Assembly (NCBI GenBank): GCA_950295325.1
Contig: OX485806.1
Location: 20,088,001 to 20,152,000, forward strand
DNA: 64,000 nucleotides
Direction of reading: 5' to 3'
From: Polytrichum commune
Taxonomy: Eukaryota > Streptophyta > Polytrichopsida > Polytrichales > Polytrichaceae
A model generated the notes under the pieces. That model saw only the letters and a program-made list of their open reading frames with translations, was not told the origin of the DNA and did not search any database. The translations under genes and the position numbers were made by a program. Of the stretch, positions 1-12,912 are shown in pieces (the first letter of the stretch is position 1; each line of letters opens with the position of its first letter).

Positions 1-2324
1 CTTATGATTAGGATGTGTTCCCATGGAGTGGTCCATTAGAGGATAGCACTAGGGCGTTCACAATTAAACTCTTCTACATACACACTTGCCTCCTCGAGAA
101 GTCACTCAATCTATCTATCTAGTTGTTGCAGCTTACAAGCCAATGACTTATGACAATCGTGTCAGTTGAATGCGAAAAACATTGGAAACCTCCTTATTGA
201 TCATAGATTTATTATTTTTGGGTCAACTTGACCCCAAAATTCACATCAGAGTCCCCGAGTTGGTAAGTGATAAGAAGTTGGGATCAATTATAAACCTTGT
301 AGGGAATGAATTCTTACCAAAAACCCCTTACTTGGCACACACAAAAACTAAGCCCTTCTTGCAAATGATTTACAATACTACTCGCTAAAAGAAAACTCGC
401 CCACTGCAAACTATCTGTTGCGACTTGTTAATGGCAACTCACGGCAAGTAAAAAGAAAAAAGAAAAATATCACTTTGGTTGTCAACTATAGATTTTCGAT
501 TGCAGTTTTTAAGACATATGGGAACCAAAACCCTCGGGCTAACAACCAAACTAGGTTATTATGCATTTTCTTGCCATGAGTTGTAATGAACGGGTCGCAA
601 TGGATGTCTGTAATGAACGAGTTGCCTTTGAGTGACTAATCTAAACTCGATAATATGTTTGATTGCGATTCATGTTGAACTTTTAGCTCACATAATTGTT
701 TGCAATCCTCATAAATGCCACTCTCGAATGAACTCCATTATCCTCATCTCCGTGCAATTTTGTCTTTTTTCTCAAGCGCTTTCCGAGGGTACCACAAACT
801 TTGTCATTGGCCTTGAAGGGGAATCTATGATGAAGTTGCATGTAAAACAAACACAACGAACCAAACCTCGCCTCTGGGTTTTAATATAGAGACACCCATA
901 TTATGATCTAGTAGTACAAGAGCTAAGATTAAAAGGTTTGCACTTTCCAATGGATGCAATGCTTGAGAACTTATGATTCATGCCTACTTTGAGTCCTACT
1001 TGGTAGTCATGAAGCTTCCAAGGCCTTTATTCTCTTTCAAGCCTTTTACCCTCCCTCGTATACATGCATATCCATTGGCTTAGGGTGTGCGGGTTTTTTG
1101 TGGCCACTCCTCTAAATTTTTGGTTGTGTGGTGTATGGCAAGGCTTGTATACTATTATATGCAATTAGGTTGCCCCGCGTTAATATTGACATTTATCGAA
1201 CATTTCACATTTTTTTGAATGTTTTTTTCTATCATAACAAACAAACTACAATAATTGTTTTTTTTGTATGGTTGTCGTACAGAGGATTAAACAAAATTAG
1301 AAGTTTTTATAATATGATTTTGACCTCAAGGCAATTTGCGAGGGTAAATAAGCAACATGATTGCACATATCAATGTTGTTAGGAACAAACACTAGTAGAA
1401 ATACATGTGTTAAGATGATGTTGGACTATGTGCTTAAAATATGTCAATTATTCTCTTATCAATCGTCAACACACTTGAGAGGGTGTATATATGTTGTGAA
1501 CGTTTAGAAAGAATGAGAATCTTCACCTTTTCCTCTTATAATTTTTGTTCCCGGCTCCAACTCTACAACTTGAAATGTCGATCTTTGTAATTTGTGATCA
1601 CAAAGCAAATGAGACGATTCCCAATCTTATTCACTGGTCAAAGATTGTGTGTAAGGTATGTGGGTGTTATCCCCTCGTTTTTCATGTTCTCCAACTTCTA
1701 CCAATTATATCTACACAATGAAGCTCGTGTCACGTTAGCAAATGTCGGATTGAAAACCAAACCTCCCATGATAGCGGAAGTGCATGTTTGTCGATTCCTT
1801 ATTGGAAACACACAATTTCTTCCGATCGTGTGCACTATTAAGTGCAAAGAAAGTACTCAAAATTTAAGACATAGTTGAATCTCTTACAAACAGGTGTCTT
1901 TATGGTGTTTGTAATGTGATCCTCACCAAACCACATGCCAATTACATGTAGGGGTGCGAATAAGAAAAGTAACCAAATAACACCCACGCCCCTTAAAGTT
2001 TGAAGCTCTCACGAATATGACCACGATACATGCTTACCTCAAGCGTAACAAGTTGCTTGTGATCTAAAGTGGTGAACCCTTTTGAGATGAGATTTGGGGT
2101 GCAAAATGAAACAACCATGGAAAGTGGTGGTCAACAAGAGCCACCCGAAGCTCGTGGGCCCAAAGTTATGTTGGTTTCAAGAGTTGTTTGTGAGTGGCTC
2201 TCATTGACCACATGCTCCCAAAGTTTTCATGCTCCAATGGCACTCGTTGCCCACACCATCCTCATGTCCAATACGATGCCGAGGCTCAAGAAATTTGATT
2301 GGGCCACGGCCACATGTCTTGCCA
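1..2324. other. Gene-free AT-rich stretch
   Basis: I see no convincing gene here. The open frames are short, overlap on both strands and resemble no protein I know. Positions about 1390-1560 resemble a fragment of the dispersed repeat family described at 9960-13100. Positions 1600-2010 are a copy of a second repeat family, listed separately. The rest is unassigned. Confidence 0.5.
1600..2010. repeat. Dispersed repeat family B, copy 1
   Basis: This block can be aligned by eye with 26640-27040 and, more loosely, with 5520-5900. Shared landmarks in order are a segment containing TTCTCCAACTTCTAC, a segment about a bird's-eye 300 bp later reading GTCTTTATGGTGTTTG (GCCTTTATGGTGTTTG in the other copy), and AGAAAAGTAACCAAATAACA near the end. 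No terminal repeats or coding sequence were found, so the class is unknown. It is probably a decayed mobile element. Confidence 0.5.
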
Positions 2325-2959
2325 CAGTCCACCCTCTATAAATGTTACACCTATAAGTGTTAACCCTCTCTAAATGTTAACTTTCTTCTACTCCCCACAT
2401 ATTGCACACTATAAATGTTAAACATGTTAATTGTTAACAAAATGGTATTCCCTTCTTTGTAAATTTGACTCTATAAATGTTAACGAATGAAATACAACCA
2501 TAATATGGATGATTCAGACTACACATCCAGATGATGATTGTGAGGGAGTGGAGTGTGAGGTGGAACCCATTCCATCTTATAGTGACTTGCAATCTAGTTT
2601 TGGTACCATTAGAAGGTACATGGAATCACGTTCATGTGATGTGTCCAAGTATGTGGGTTTGTTGGTGCACATTGAGAAATATTTGCAAGTTGTGCATGCA
2701 GATGAATCTCACCAAAGAACCATTGATTCATACTTCACCCGTGATTTGTAAACTTGATATTGAATAAAGTTTTGATTGGGTTTGCAATTTTATGAATGCT
2801 ATTCTCTCACAAGGACTCTTCACAATTGCTTATATTTATAAATGTTAAGATTTGTGTATTGCTCAAAAAAATAATTTTATAATTTTATAATTGTTAATAC
2901 CTCTATAAATGTTAACTTTGATCCACTCCCGAGGGTTAACATTTATAGAGGGTAGACTG
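2325..2959 (+). mobile_element. pogo-like (Tc1/mariner) non-autonomous element
   Basis: The element starts with CAGTCCACCCTCTATAAATG and ends with the reverse complement of CAGTCTACCCTCTATAAATG, so its terminal inverted repeats are nearly identical. It is followed by TA at 2960-2961, while CA stands at the matching place on the left, consistent with a TA target duplication that has lost one base. CAGT termini and TA targets are typical of the pogo branch of Tc1/mariner elements. Several extra internal copies of the CTATAAATGTTAAC motif lie near both ends (2340-2490 and 2890-2945). The 635-bp length and the single short coding remnant show it is not autonomous. Confidence 0.7.
2509..2751 (+). 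pseudogene. C-terminal remnant of a pogo-type transposase
   Basis: This 80-codon open frame lies inside the pogo-like element. It begins with a very acidic run (DDDCEGVECEVE), continues with a segment resembling the helical tail of these transposases (SFGTIRRYM, LVHIEKYLQVV), and ends in TIDSYFTRDL. Pogo/Tigger/Jerky-type transposases characteristically carry an acidic tail after the DDE domain and often finish with a short motif of the ITDFF type. The DNA-binding and catalytic domains are absent, so it cannot encode an active transposase. The first ATG is only the first in the open frame. The assignment rests on tail composition plus location between matching terminal repeats, and a database search could overturn it. 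Confidence 0.5.
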
Positions 2960-3006
2960 TAGTTGAGATTGGCCCTCCACAATCTCACCCAACACAACAT
3001 TACCAA

Positions 3007-3505
3007 GGGCCACTTCACACATGAGCCAAGAGCCGTGACCATGAAATTGTGAGAGCCCAAAAGAACGTGTCCAAAGGCCATCCCAACACACCTCCCAAAT
3101 TATGTAGTGTGGTCACGGACCCTCAAGTGCACTGTGAAGTCATTTGGGATTGGGCCCTCGACCAAATGCTATTTCAATGTATTTCCATTCATGCGAGTTC
3201 TCACACATGATAAAATAGAATAAATCAATGGTTGTGAGCGTCCGGAGTGCCATGGTCTCCCGGTTTTGTGTTAGGCCTACCTCCAAGAGGTGGTTTTTGA
3301 AAATAATCCAAGTGACCGTGAAACATGATCCATTCGATGTTATGTAGGAATCCATGTACACTTTACATCGATCTTGCATTCACATACTCCGTTGGTCCCT
3401 CAAGCATAGCGTGTAGCAAACTTGGACTGGCTCCTCCTCTTCCACCAATGAGAGTGCTTGAAGTGCAATGGTCATGGACCCTTAGTCTCGTGTGTGAAGT
3501 GGCCC
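3007..3505. mobile_element. PIF/Harbinger-like MITE, GGGCC family copy 1
   Basis: The left end reads GGGCCACTTCACACATGAGC and the right end is the reverse complement of GGGCCACTTCACACACGAGA. The terminal repeats extend about 36 bp. CAA precedes the element and TAA follows it, which fits a 3-bp TAA duplication with one change. Copy 4 (33332-33653) has an exact TAA pair. Copies at 24408-24909 and 25781-26320 align along most of the length. GGGCC-type ends and 3-bp A/T-rich targets suggest the PIF/Harbinger superfamily. No transposase is present. Confidence 0.7.
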
Positions 3506-4011
3506 TAAGCTTGTTGGTTGTGTTTTGTGGGATTGATCATCATGGCGAGAATAATTATCATTTAATTCTAGATTCCTTATTTATGGGGAGCATTCATGTT
3601 GCGTATTGTGTAGTTCTCAACAAACAATGACAAATTTAGAGTCTTTCAATTGCAACCTATTTATTTGGTAAGAGACCATCATCTAATGGCTTAGTAACGT
3701 TATAAAGTAAAAATGCGTTCAACTACATCGTTACACAAAGTTTTTTTGGGGGGGGGGGTTGTAAATCTGTTCCAAGTTTACATCTAAATCAATGTTGTAC
3801 CCGAAAGGCTAAACCCTTGTAAGGTAATGTGTCCTCGTATGGATAACGTTTTCTCTCTACACTCACATCTTGTAGGATAACATCCGATTTGTGTAAGGCG
3901 ATCATCAAATCCGATTTGACCACATCGTCATGTGTTTCATGATTTATGGAGCTCTTATGGATATCTTATTCTTGTCAAAGTGAATATTCTTGTGCTCATT
4001 GAGTAGTCGTA
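3506..4011. other. Unassigned stretch
   Basis: No gene or repeat recognised. It contains an uninterrupted G tract at 3748-3758 preceded by a T tract. Confidence 0.4.
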
Positions 4012-4321
4012 TGCCCCCTCCCTTCTCGGATCTGCCTAAAAACCCCCATCGAGTGTGGCTCGGAGGCCAGGTTCGGGAGGGGGTGGCAAGGTTGGGATAA
4101 AACATGCCCCCTATTTTTTTAATTGGGTGAGGCCTTACTTGATCTCATAGGGGGCTTCCTAGAGTAATTTGGGGTCGCAGGACCCAAATTTAGCAAAAAA
4201 AACCAAAAAAAGTCCCCAAGGGGCTAAAACGGGGAGGGCCAGAAAAATGAACCCCACCGAACCTGGCCTCCGAGCCACGCTCGATGGGGGTATTTAGACC
4301 CACCCCTCCCTTCCCTCCAAA
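4012..4321. mobile_element. Fold-back element, older copy of the 45108 family
   Basis: A segment near the left end (CCCCCATCGAGTGTGGCTCG followed by GAGGCCAGGTTCGG, from about 4044) is repeated in inverted form at about 4256-4290, giving arms of about 60 bp or more. The middle (AATTGGGTGAGGCCTTACTT, TAGAGTAATTTGGGG, an AAAAACCAAAAAAAG run) matches, in opposite orientation, the middle of the element at 45108-45472, so the two are relatives. The arms differ more from each other here than at 45108, suggesting an older insertion. Exact ends and target duplication could not be fixed. Confidence 0.6.
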
Positions 4322-7300
4322 ATCATGTTGATTATTGACCTTGTAATGGTTAGCATATTTTGAGGACGTAATGCAATCTCTTTTAGACACATGTTTTTGT
4401 GATGTAAATTTGTAGATCCATACCTAATTACATACCATTCAAACATAGATGTCTAGACATCAACATTCGGCAACATCATAAATGTTGTTGGAATAGGTCC
4501 TCTACCCATGTCAAAACATGTTTCACTACTCACAATTTCTTTACGAGTGACGTTTCACGATTTATACCAACCATTATATACTTATTCTATCATATTTTGG
4601 AAGTATACATTTAAATATAGAGTGACAAATCATATCAAATTGGTGGTGCCCCCATTGTTATAATTCTAAGGCCCTCCACTTAGTACTCCACAAACTCCTT
4701 CACGTTGTTGGCTTGTTGGATCGTCGGTCTCATGTCACCATAATGTCTATTTAAGGACAATATTTTTAAAGTTAAAATAAACCTCATCCACCACCAGTGA
4801 AGAGTAGGAATTGGAGGGTGATGTGGACATATCCTCGTGTCTTCATTGTATCTTCTTCTATTTCGCAAGCAAAATTTCCTCCTTGTTTTAGGATTCAATC
4901 ATATCCAATCTAAACATTGATCTCCTCACGCTTAGTTAAGCCAAGATGTTGCACCATAATCATTCGAATGGTTTCAAGTGTGTTTTAGTTAAGGATTAGG
5001 GGGCGATCATAGGGAACGCTTTTAAGAAAGGGGTTGGAGTTAGCACCCTCTACCTCATGCCACAAGTATGTACATCTTGCGAGGTTTCTGAACACAAATA
5101 CAATCTTTGACAAAACATTTATCATCTTACATGCCAAGGTAAGTATAAATGTTACAATGGAATAAGTCTTTTGCTGAAGGTTAAGGTGAGGATTCCCAAT
5201 TTAGTTACATGTCTGAGTCAAATACATGTATTTGAGTGGTACGATGTTAGGCGCAAATCCAATGACAAACACCAAGAATAGGTAAATGTGTTTAAAATTT
5301 GTTGAATCGCTACTCAAAATTTGATGACTACTCTAGGTTCGATAACAAACACAACTAAGATGAATTATACGATCATGTAATAAGCAACGAAATATTCACT
5401 TCAATAGCAAGTCGAGGAAACTATAAGACTGTTGTTTACAATGTTGATTTGGATTCACTAATCATCTCGTGTTGAGTGCATGCTTAATATCCTAAGGCAT
5501 GTAGTGTGGAGTGGCTCGTTCTTCACATTCTCCAACTTCTACATATTATATTTACACAAGGAAACTTGTGTTGCATTAACAAGAACTCCATGACAAAGCA
5601 TTAGCAAAAAACAGGCTGAAAACTAAACCTCCTTTTATTCAAATGATGATTCTTAAAAATGCATATATGTCAATTCTCTAAATCAATAACCATGCCCCCC
5701 TCCCCCTCAATAGTGTGTCGACTACTACTAAGTGTAAAATGCTTGATAAAACTTGAACATACATTTAGTCCACTCGGTTTCAAACACGTGTGTTGTCGGG
5801 TGGTCGCTCTTAAGTCTAACATGACCACACACCGCTCAAATACAAGGGTTTCATTAAGGCCCACATACCACCGTAGGTGGAGTGGACCAATAGCCAAAAA
5901 AGACACCCATATAATGCCGGTCAACCTTGGGAAGCGAGAACTCAAAATGCCATGTGGTTGGGGTTGGGGTTTGGTTTTTGTTTTGTGTTTGTTTGTTTGT
6001 TTTGTCTTGTTTTTGGGACACAAGAGTGTTGAACACGGTTGTTTAATTAGGACACCATGCATCGTGTCATGCAAAGTGAAGTTCACATGATATTTATTGT
6101 GTTGTGGGATTCATGCCAAGTAAGCACGTGGCCACAAAGTGGGAGTATTTTGGGTGTTCTCGCATTAATTGTGTACATTGCTCGTAGCTAAGCGGGCCTC
6201 CAAGTTTGCGGCACAAGTGTATCACAAAATTGGCATGAAAACAGTGCAGATAAGGAACCGTGCCCAAGAAACCACTATTTATAAATATAAATATATATAT
6301 CCTCATTAAGATCTTAGGTCCTCTCACCACGACTCAAGATGTAAACCCTAAATCCTAAACGTACATCTCTACATGTACTTTTTAATCTTGGGAATGTGAG
6401 CATGAGTATGTACTTGGTCATATAATATTATATTGAAATTCGCCCCGTGGACTTGCCTCGGGTCTACATTCGAGGGTTTTGCAACTTTGATAAAGGTTTG
6501 TATGTGCCTCTCTCTCTATGGTGGAGTATCAACCACTTTATGCGGTGTAGGTGTAAACCGGCCCTAAGCTTAGGGGAGAGGGAATTTGTGCATACGAGTG
6601 TACCTCTCATGCATCCTACGTAAAAAAAACAAACTTGACCCACTTATACGTTTGTGGATGTTTATTCTCAAATGACTTTGAGTTCGAGAAGACTAAATCG
6701 GAATCTCTAAAGCTCATTCTAACGTCATGTGAACTACAATTAGTAGCAGCCGGGTTGCATCCTAAGCTTCGGCCATTAGAACCATTTTTTGGGTATAATA
6801 TTGAACTGTTGTACATTGTATGTATGTATATATATATATATGCTTTAAAAAACCTAATTTTTTTGAAAATAATTGGTCAAGATCCTAAGCAATCCAATGC
6901 TAGATGGGTTGTTGAAGCATACTGCCAAATATGGAGCATAAGATGTTGTATATGGTAGGCTGATAGCATAATGGGCATAATTATTTATATTTTTTAAATC
7001 AAGATTTTTTTTGGGAAATTAACAAGTGACACGGGCTAAATGTTATGAAAACTAATCATGATAATGGAAAAATATTAGGAAATTTGGTGTGTTATGGAAG
7101 TCAAAGTCAACAACCCGCATCCACTTTGACATTCACACGAAGTAAAGTTGGCATTTGCACGTTAAAAACTGAACAATTCAATTTCCAAAGTCCTAAAAAC
7201 TTGAGAGAAGCGGAGTCTGCTAGAGAAATGTGGGAAAAGTCTAGATAAGATATGTCGCAGGGCATATATGAAAATCAAGGTCCCTACATAATATTAATAA

Positions 7301-9215
7301 GCAACACTACGTGATAACCTCTTTACGAAGAAAGAGGTTGTGTTTCAAAACCTATGATAATTTACAATTGCTTGTTGAAAAGCTCAAAGTACATACCCCT
7401 TCCACAATGAGCTTGTAGGGGCATGGATTGTGCCCCCCTTATATCGTTCCTCTAATATGATCAAATTCAACTCTTAATGATTTTTGAAATGATTATCCGC
7501 CATTTCAATTGGGAGTTCCTTGTAACTTAGTCGCCATTCTCCATCTTCATTTTTATATTACTGCTTGGTTATGGGTATACAAGTTTTTAAATGCGACCTT
7601 CAAACCACCAAAAGTGCATTAGACTAGTGTAATGCATGTGGCCCTATAATGAACACTTGCAATTCCACATAGACCTTTGGCCATTGGATGGGATCACAAA
7701 ATATCTCGTCCGGTTAGCAATTGTGAGTAATGAAGATTGTCGTTTCAAGTGTCAAAACCGGAGTCGACTTGCAAAGTTATAAGAGGTCAATGTGAAGATT
7801 ATTCGTTTTATTGAAGCGATTATATTGGGTTCTCCCGACAATGTTAAGTATTGAACCTATAATGTGTCCTATTTTGAACACATAGTCCAATCTCATTGCA
7901 ACACATGTCATTTTGATGTCCATTCTTAACTACAAACCTTGCCACATACCACCCAAATATAAGAGTTTTCATGAGACCAGTAGTCGATTAAGGTCCCTAG
8001 GCCTTAGAACGTGCTCACCAGATCGGACAAAGTTTTATGTTACCATTGGGCTTTTGAGGCTTTATAAGGTTTAACAACATGCTTGTCCCTCCGTTTACAA
8101 CCAAATTGCTCGTTGTCTACCAATTATGATGAAGAAGGTCTTGCTTCAACAATGATGGTTGGACATGTGTGAACATGCCGAAGACCTCCAAGTGAAACCC
8201 TCTAGAATGGAATCAATGAACAATGAACAATGAGCAATTTAGGTTGTAAATGGAGAGATAAGCATGATGTCGTATATCCTTCCCTCAACTTTGTAGCTAT
8301 TTGGGTCCAACGAGATCGCACTATATATAAACATGATCTCTAATACTAAACTTGGTCTCATATTTCCGGGTTCTAGATGATCCATAATTACGTTGTAACC
8401 GCCGTACTTTTCAAATGTACCACAATTTCCCACAACCGGTCAAGGGAAAAAGGTCGAGTTGTTCAAGGAAGAATGTGAGCTTGTTTTTATTCGGCAACTT
8501 GCATAAATAGGTTGCACATGCATTGTTTCCCATGTAATAATTATTGCGGGTATTTATTATTTTCCACCGCCACTCCTTGTTTAGTTGCCTTTGAAATGAC
8601 ATTTTACCATGCCGTAGTGTGAAAATGGTAAGGAACATTGTATACCCTGGTGATTTTTATAGCTAGCCAAATTGATCCCTATTTGAAGTCACATATTCTA
8701 ATTAGTTTGATATGATTCATCAAAATGAATCAACAATAAACTTGGAAGGGACATGTTTTAACCCGCATCCCATGATAGTTGTTGTGAATTGAAAACCCCC
8801 CTTGACATGTGAATGAACAAACACACTTGATTGCATGAAATGAAGAAGCATAGAGTTCAAAATTTGTAATACTTTCATATGTCCAAGTTTTGGAATGTTG
8901 AATATAATGATATAGTAGTGAAAGGTGATAGCAGTGGTGGCCACACTAGCATCAATGTTTTTGCCAAAAAAAAGTCTTATTGGAAGGATCATGGGATCAG
9001 TAGAAATAACTCATGGGTAGGCTTTGATTTTCTTTAAAAAATTTCATGCTTGGTATGATTTCTTGGGAGGCCTTGCAATGTCGAGGTGTTATGGATGCCT
9101 ACCTTCATATGGAAGGTTCAAGGATTTTGTCCTATGTTTTTGACAATCCCAACTACTTATGTGTTGTAAGGAGTAGATAGAAAGTTCATGCATATTTGGG
9201 GTTTCTTGAACACAA
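4322..9215. other. Gene-free region with decayed repeat fragments
   Basis: No gene is supported. The open frames on both strands at 5660-6090 are shadows of each other and sit in repeat DNA. Fragments of the dispersed family of 9960-13100 are visible at about 7560-8000 (containing ACACATGTCATTTTGATGTC). A (TA)n run lies at about 6826-6841. Telomere-like AAACCCTAAATCCTAAAC occurs near 6342. The rest is unassigned. Confidence 0.5.
5520..5900. repeat. Dispersed repeat family B, diverged copy
   Basis: It shares with 1600-2010 and 26640-27040 the TTCTCCAACTTCTAC segment, a following TTTACACAAGGAAACTTGTG-type segment and a later stretch of the CCGCTCAAATACAAGGGTTT type that also occurs in the family of 9960-13100. 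No coding content or ends were recognised. Confidence 0.4.
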
Positions 9216-9223
9216 GAATACCC

Positions 9224-9784
9224 CACGGGTAGGTCACTCTAAGGCATTTTTGTGCACCACGTGCGGCTGGGGGTTTTTTGTTTTGGGGCTATTTACCTTC
9301 AAGGGTTGAATTAAAGCCTCCCTATAATTACTTAAATTTAAAAAATGGCCCATTTGTTTGCACCCTTCCATTACTTATATTGTCCAAGTCACTGCAATTT
9401 TTTGTACTCTATATTCCTTTTAAGTAATAAAAGCTAATCTACTTCCTAACGCATTGACGAGTGTTAAGGGAAACCATGGAAACAAAGAAGGGTGCAAACA
9501 GTAATATCATTGCAAACAAAGTTATGAAGAAAACACATAGGAGACCATAGCAAACATACTAAACATACCTTCTAGGATCCTTATCTTCAGCCCCTATATT
9601 AATTTTACAAAAAAATAATGGCCCACATTTTATGTCCATCTAACTTACTTCTAATGGGATTGTCTACATTTAATGGCCCCTTCATTATTTGGAATTCCTT
9701 TATAATTTTTATTTCAAATGATTTTCATCCTCTCTATATTATGCCGCACGTCGTTTTTTAAATGCACTAAGTGACCTACCCGTG
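9224..9784. mobile_element. hAT-like MITE, copy 1
   Basis: The element is flanked by a perfect 8-bp direct repeat, GAATACCC, at 9216-9223 and 9785-9792. Its ends are inverted repeats starting CACGGGTAGGTCACT, with a second shared block ACGTGCGGC about 15-20 bp further in. The same terminal and subterminal blocks occur in the element at 53701-54110. Eight-bp target duplications are typical of the hAT superfamily. At 561 bp, with no transposase frame, it is non-autonomous. Confidence 0.8.
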
Positions 9785-11103
9785 GAATACCCTTACATAG
9801 TTTATTGTCAAAGTTCGCCTCAAGGGCAAGCGGGTAGTGCAAGCAAATGGCTTTGAAAATTCCCATGGGGACATGATAACATGATAACGCCAATTTCAAA
9901 ATGGTACATTGTAGATCAATAGCACATTATGCTAAAATATCAAAACATTGGACATAGGAATGTGGGTCAATCAACCAACAAGCATGGGAATTGTGGTCAC
10001 TTTTGGCTTCTCGGGAAGTTAAGGGTTGATATTTGGAGGAGAGTGTGAGGCATGACACATGAGAATGATGATGTCCATGGGAGCGAGAAGGAAGGAAACC
10101 ATCATGGTAATGGGGACATTAGCAAGCATGAGAAAGATAACCTTCAAACTGACCTCCTACGACTCTTGCATCTTAACTCCGATCACGAACTTTGAAATGG
10201 CGACAATTTTTGTTATGTGTAATTGCAAAAAGGACGAGACACAACAATTTAATGGCCAAAATCATATGTGAATTTGAAAGTGCCCACAACAAGTCCACAT
10301 AAGCTCTTGTGCACACTTCTAATTTCATGTACAATTTTGATTGTTGGTACCGCTTAAGAGTTGTTCATCCAATTGGCAATTGCAACTCGTGCATATTATC
10401 TTTTTCACTCACAAAATTGGAATCAAGATGCAAAAGGAGTGTAGAGATCAAAATGTTCGCTTTCTCTTCAAGCAATCACACATCCTCCGAGTTGCTTTCA
10501 CAATTGAACCTAGAAGGATGGCTATACTGTGAGAACATACTCTAATCTCATTGTAACTCGTGTCCATTACCAACTAGAAGTCTCGCCATATACCACTCAA
10601 ATATAGATGTCCAATTTAGAAGAGTGTTCACACGAAGCCCATATTCTTTACTTGTTTTGTTGAGGGGAGAGAGGACGAGGAACTAAAGCAAGGCATTGTG
10701 ACACAAACATGACACATGAGAAAGAACAATTATGCCCATGGAAACAATGAAACGATGTCCATTTCTCAACTAGTAGGCTTGCCATAGACCACTCAAATAT
10801 AGGTGTCTAATTAACAACAGTGACCAAATAAAGCCCGCATATCTTTGGTACTTATTTTTTCTATTGGGAGGAGAGAAAGTGAGACCACATACCTTACTTA
10901 CTTGTTTTGTTTGGAGGAGAGAGAGTGAAAAGTCAAAGGAACGCAATTTGACATGTAAGGTAGACATGCTTGCATCAATTACTTATCTTAATCGGAAACC
11001 TATACTTGAGTGCTATGTGGTTAGATGTGGCTTCAAAACCATACACCAAAAGACATGTGTTTATAAGTCAATGGACCACATGCTCAAAATATGATAACCA
11101 TTA

Positions 11104-11470
11104 AAACACCACGGGCCTTGGCTTGGTGGTTAGGCTCATGGCCCCCAATGAGGAGGTTGTGGGTTCTATTCCCCATGCCGGCGTGGTGCTCACCACCTTA
11201 GTCCACCCAACTATGGTGGGGGGTCCTTGGACCTTGTTGTATGGGTACCTCAAAGCCCTTTGGGGGGATACCATGTCCGGTATCTTCAAGGCACTAGTGG
11301 CTAGCTAGGAACTAGTATAGTGTGTCACTATAGTGTCCATCCTCGAAAGGGGAGAGTAGTATTGTCCCAGTGTCCCCTTGTCCAGTGGCCATCGGGTTCA
11401 CTGGCATTACGAACGGACACTTTATTCACGCCGGCCCCTTGCTAAAAAGGGACCGGAGTTTCTCTTTCTT
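11104..11470 (+). mobile_element. tRNA-derived SINE with perfect target duplication
   Basis: The element is bracketed by the 12-bp direct repeat TGATAACCATTA (11092-11103 and 11471-11482). Near its left end are RNA polymerase III promoter boxes: an A box TGGCTTGGTGG at 11119-11129 and a B box GGTTCTATTCC at 11162-11172, 43 bp apart as in a tRNA gene. The 367-bp body ends in a pyrimidine-rich tail (TTTCTCTTTCTT). This architecture (tRNA head, unrelated body, simple tail, long target duplication) defines a SINE mobilised by LINE machinery. It has inserted into a copy of repeat family A. No second copy was recognised in the window. Confidence 0.85.
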
Positions 11471-12912
11471 TGATAACCATTACAAGCTCAATAGTCAACA
11501 CAAATGGAGGGACCTATATAACCATTTAATGAGCATAAACATCTTCAGTATAATTAAAGTTTATGCAATCTCCGTAATTTATGAGGAAAGCAGCTATGAC
11601 TTCGATTTGGATTTGCTACCCATCTCGTACTAATTGTGTTTTTCATAACCTAAAGGAAACAAGCTAATCGAAAAAAGAAAAAAAAACCCATTTGAGACCC
11701 ATCAACCTCAAATGACGCATGGGAAGGAATATTTATGCCCATGGCATAAGCTACAAGCAAGGAAAGAAGCCATGGCATCCTGTTTTTGTGGTGTCCATTA
11801 TGAACCAAGATGCATGCTCAAATATAGGTGGCCAATTAAGAAGAGTGATTACATTATAAAGCCCACCTACCTTGTTTTGTTGGGAGCTATGGATGGGGAG
11901 ATCCGACCCCTAGTTTCATGTGGGCCAGTTGAGTTTGAGAAATGACTGGTTCAAGTTTAAGAATTATAGCAAATCACCGATTATTATAGAGGAATCTATT
12001 AGAATAAACCTCAAACTAATAGAGGAAAACCAATAGATATCAACATGTAATCAATTGGACTTGGAAACACTTGGATCGGCGACCAATTTAACCCAAAATC
12101 TCCTTGGACATTTGGGGGGGGGGGGAGTGGGGAGAGTGAAGAGCCCAAAAAAGGAAGTGTGGACACATATATGACGCATTATAAGGAACAACGACGCTTG
12201 TGGGATTGAGAAGAAACCATCATCGTAACACATATCTTGTGGTGTCCATATACCACTTGAATACACCATTGTAGGTTCAATAACTAACATGATTAGGAGA
12301 GTTTGTGTGTGATGCATTTAAAGAAAACATGTACTTCGATTTTGAAACTTAAATGACAATCTATGTGACTTGTATTCATTGACTGGATGAGACAATTCCC
12401 GATATGATCCAACAACCAAATGTGTATGTAGAGTTGAAAATGACCACAATAAGGTCACATACCTTTACGTTACTTGTTGTTATTCTTGCCGTTGGGATGA
12501 GAGAGAGCGCGAAACCAAAGAAGGCATCATGGACACATCCTATGACACACGAGAAGGGACAATGACGCCCATGGGAACGAGAAGCAAGGAAGGAAACCAC
12601 CACCACCACCATCACACTCGTCTTTGCGGTGTCCATATGCCACTCAAACAAAATACACCATTATAGGTTCAATGGTGAACACAGTTAGATGGGTCCTATG
12701 CGATGATTTGAAAGAGAATCTGAACTCCAATTATGAAACTTGAAACGACGATCTATGTGATTTATAAGTGACGAATGGATGAGACAATTCCCGATTTGAT
12801 TCATGGAGGAGTTGAAAGTGATGACAATAGGGTCGCATACCTTAGGTTGAGTTACTTGTTGCATTTTTCTTTTCCGCCATTGGGATGTGAGAGAGTGAGG
12901 AACCCAAGCAAC

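Noticed and set aside
5659-6090. Open frames of 143 and 138 codons on opposite strands.
   Set aside because: They overlap each other, include a simple GTTTGTTTGTTTG-type run and fall in repeat family B/A sequence. Neither resembles a protein.
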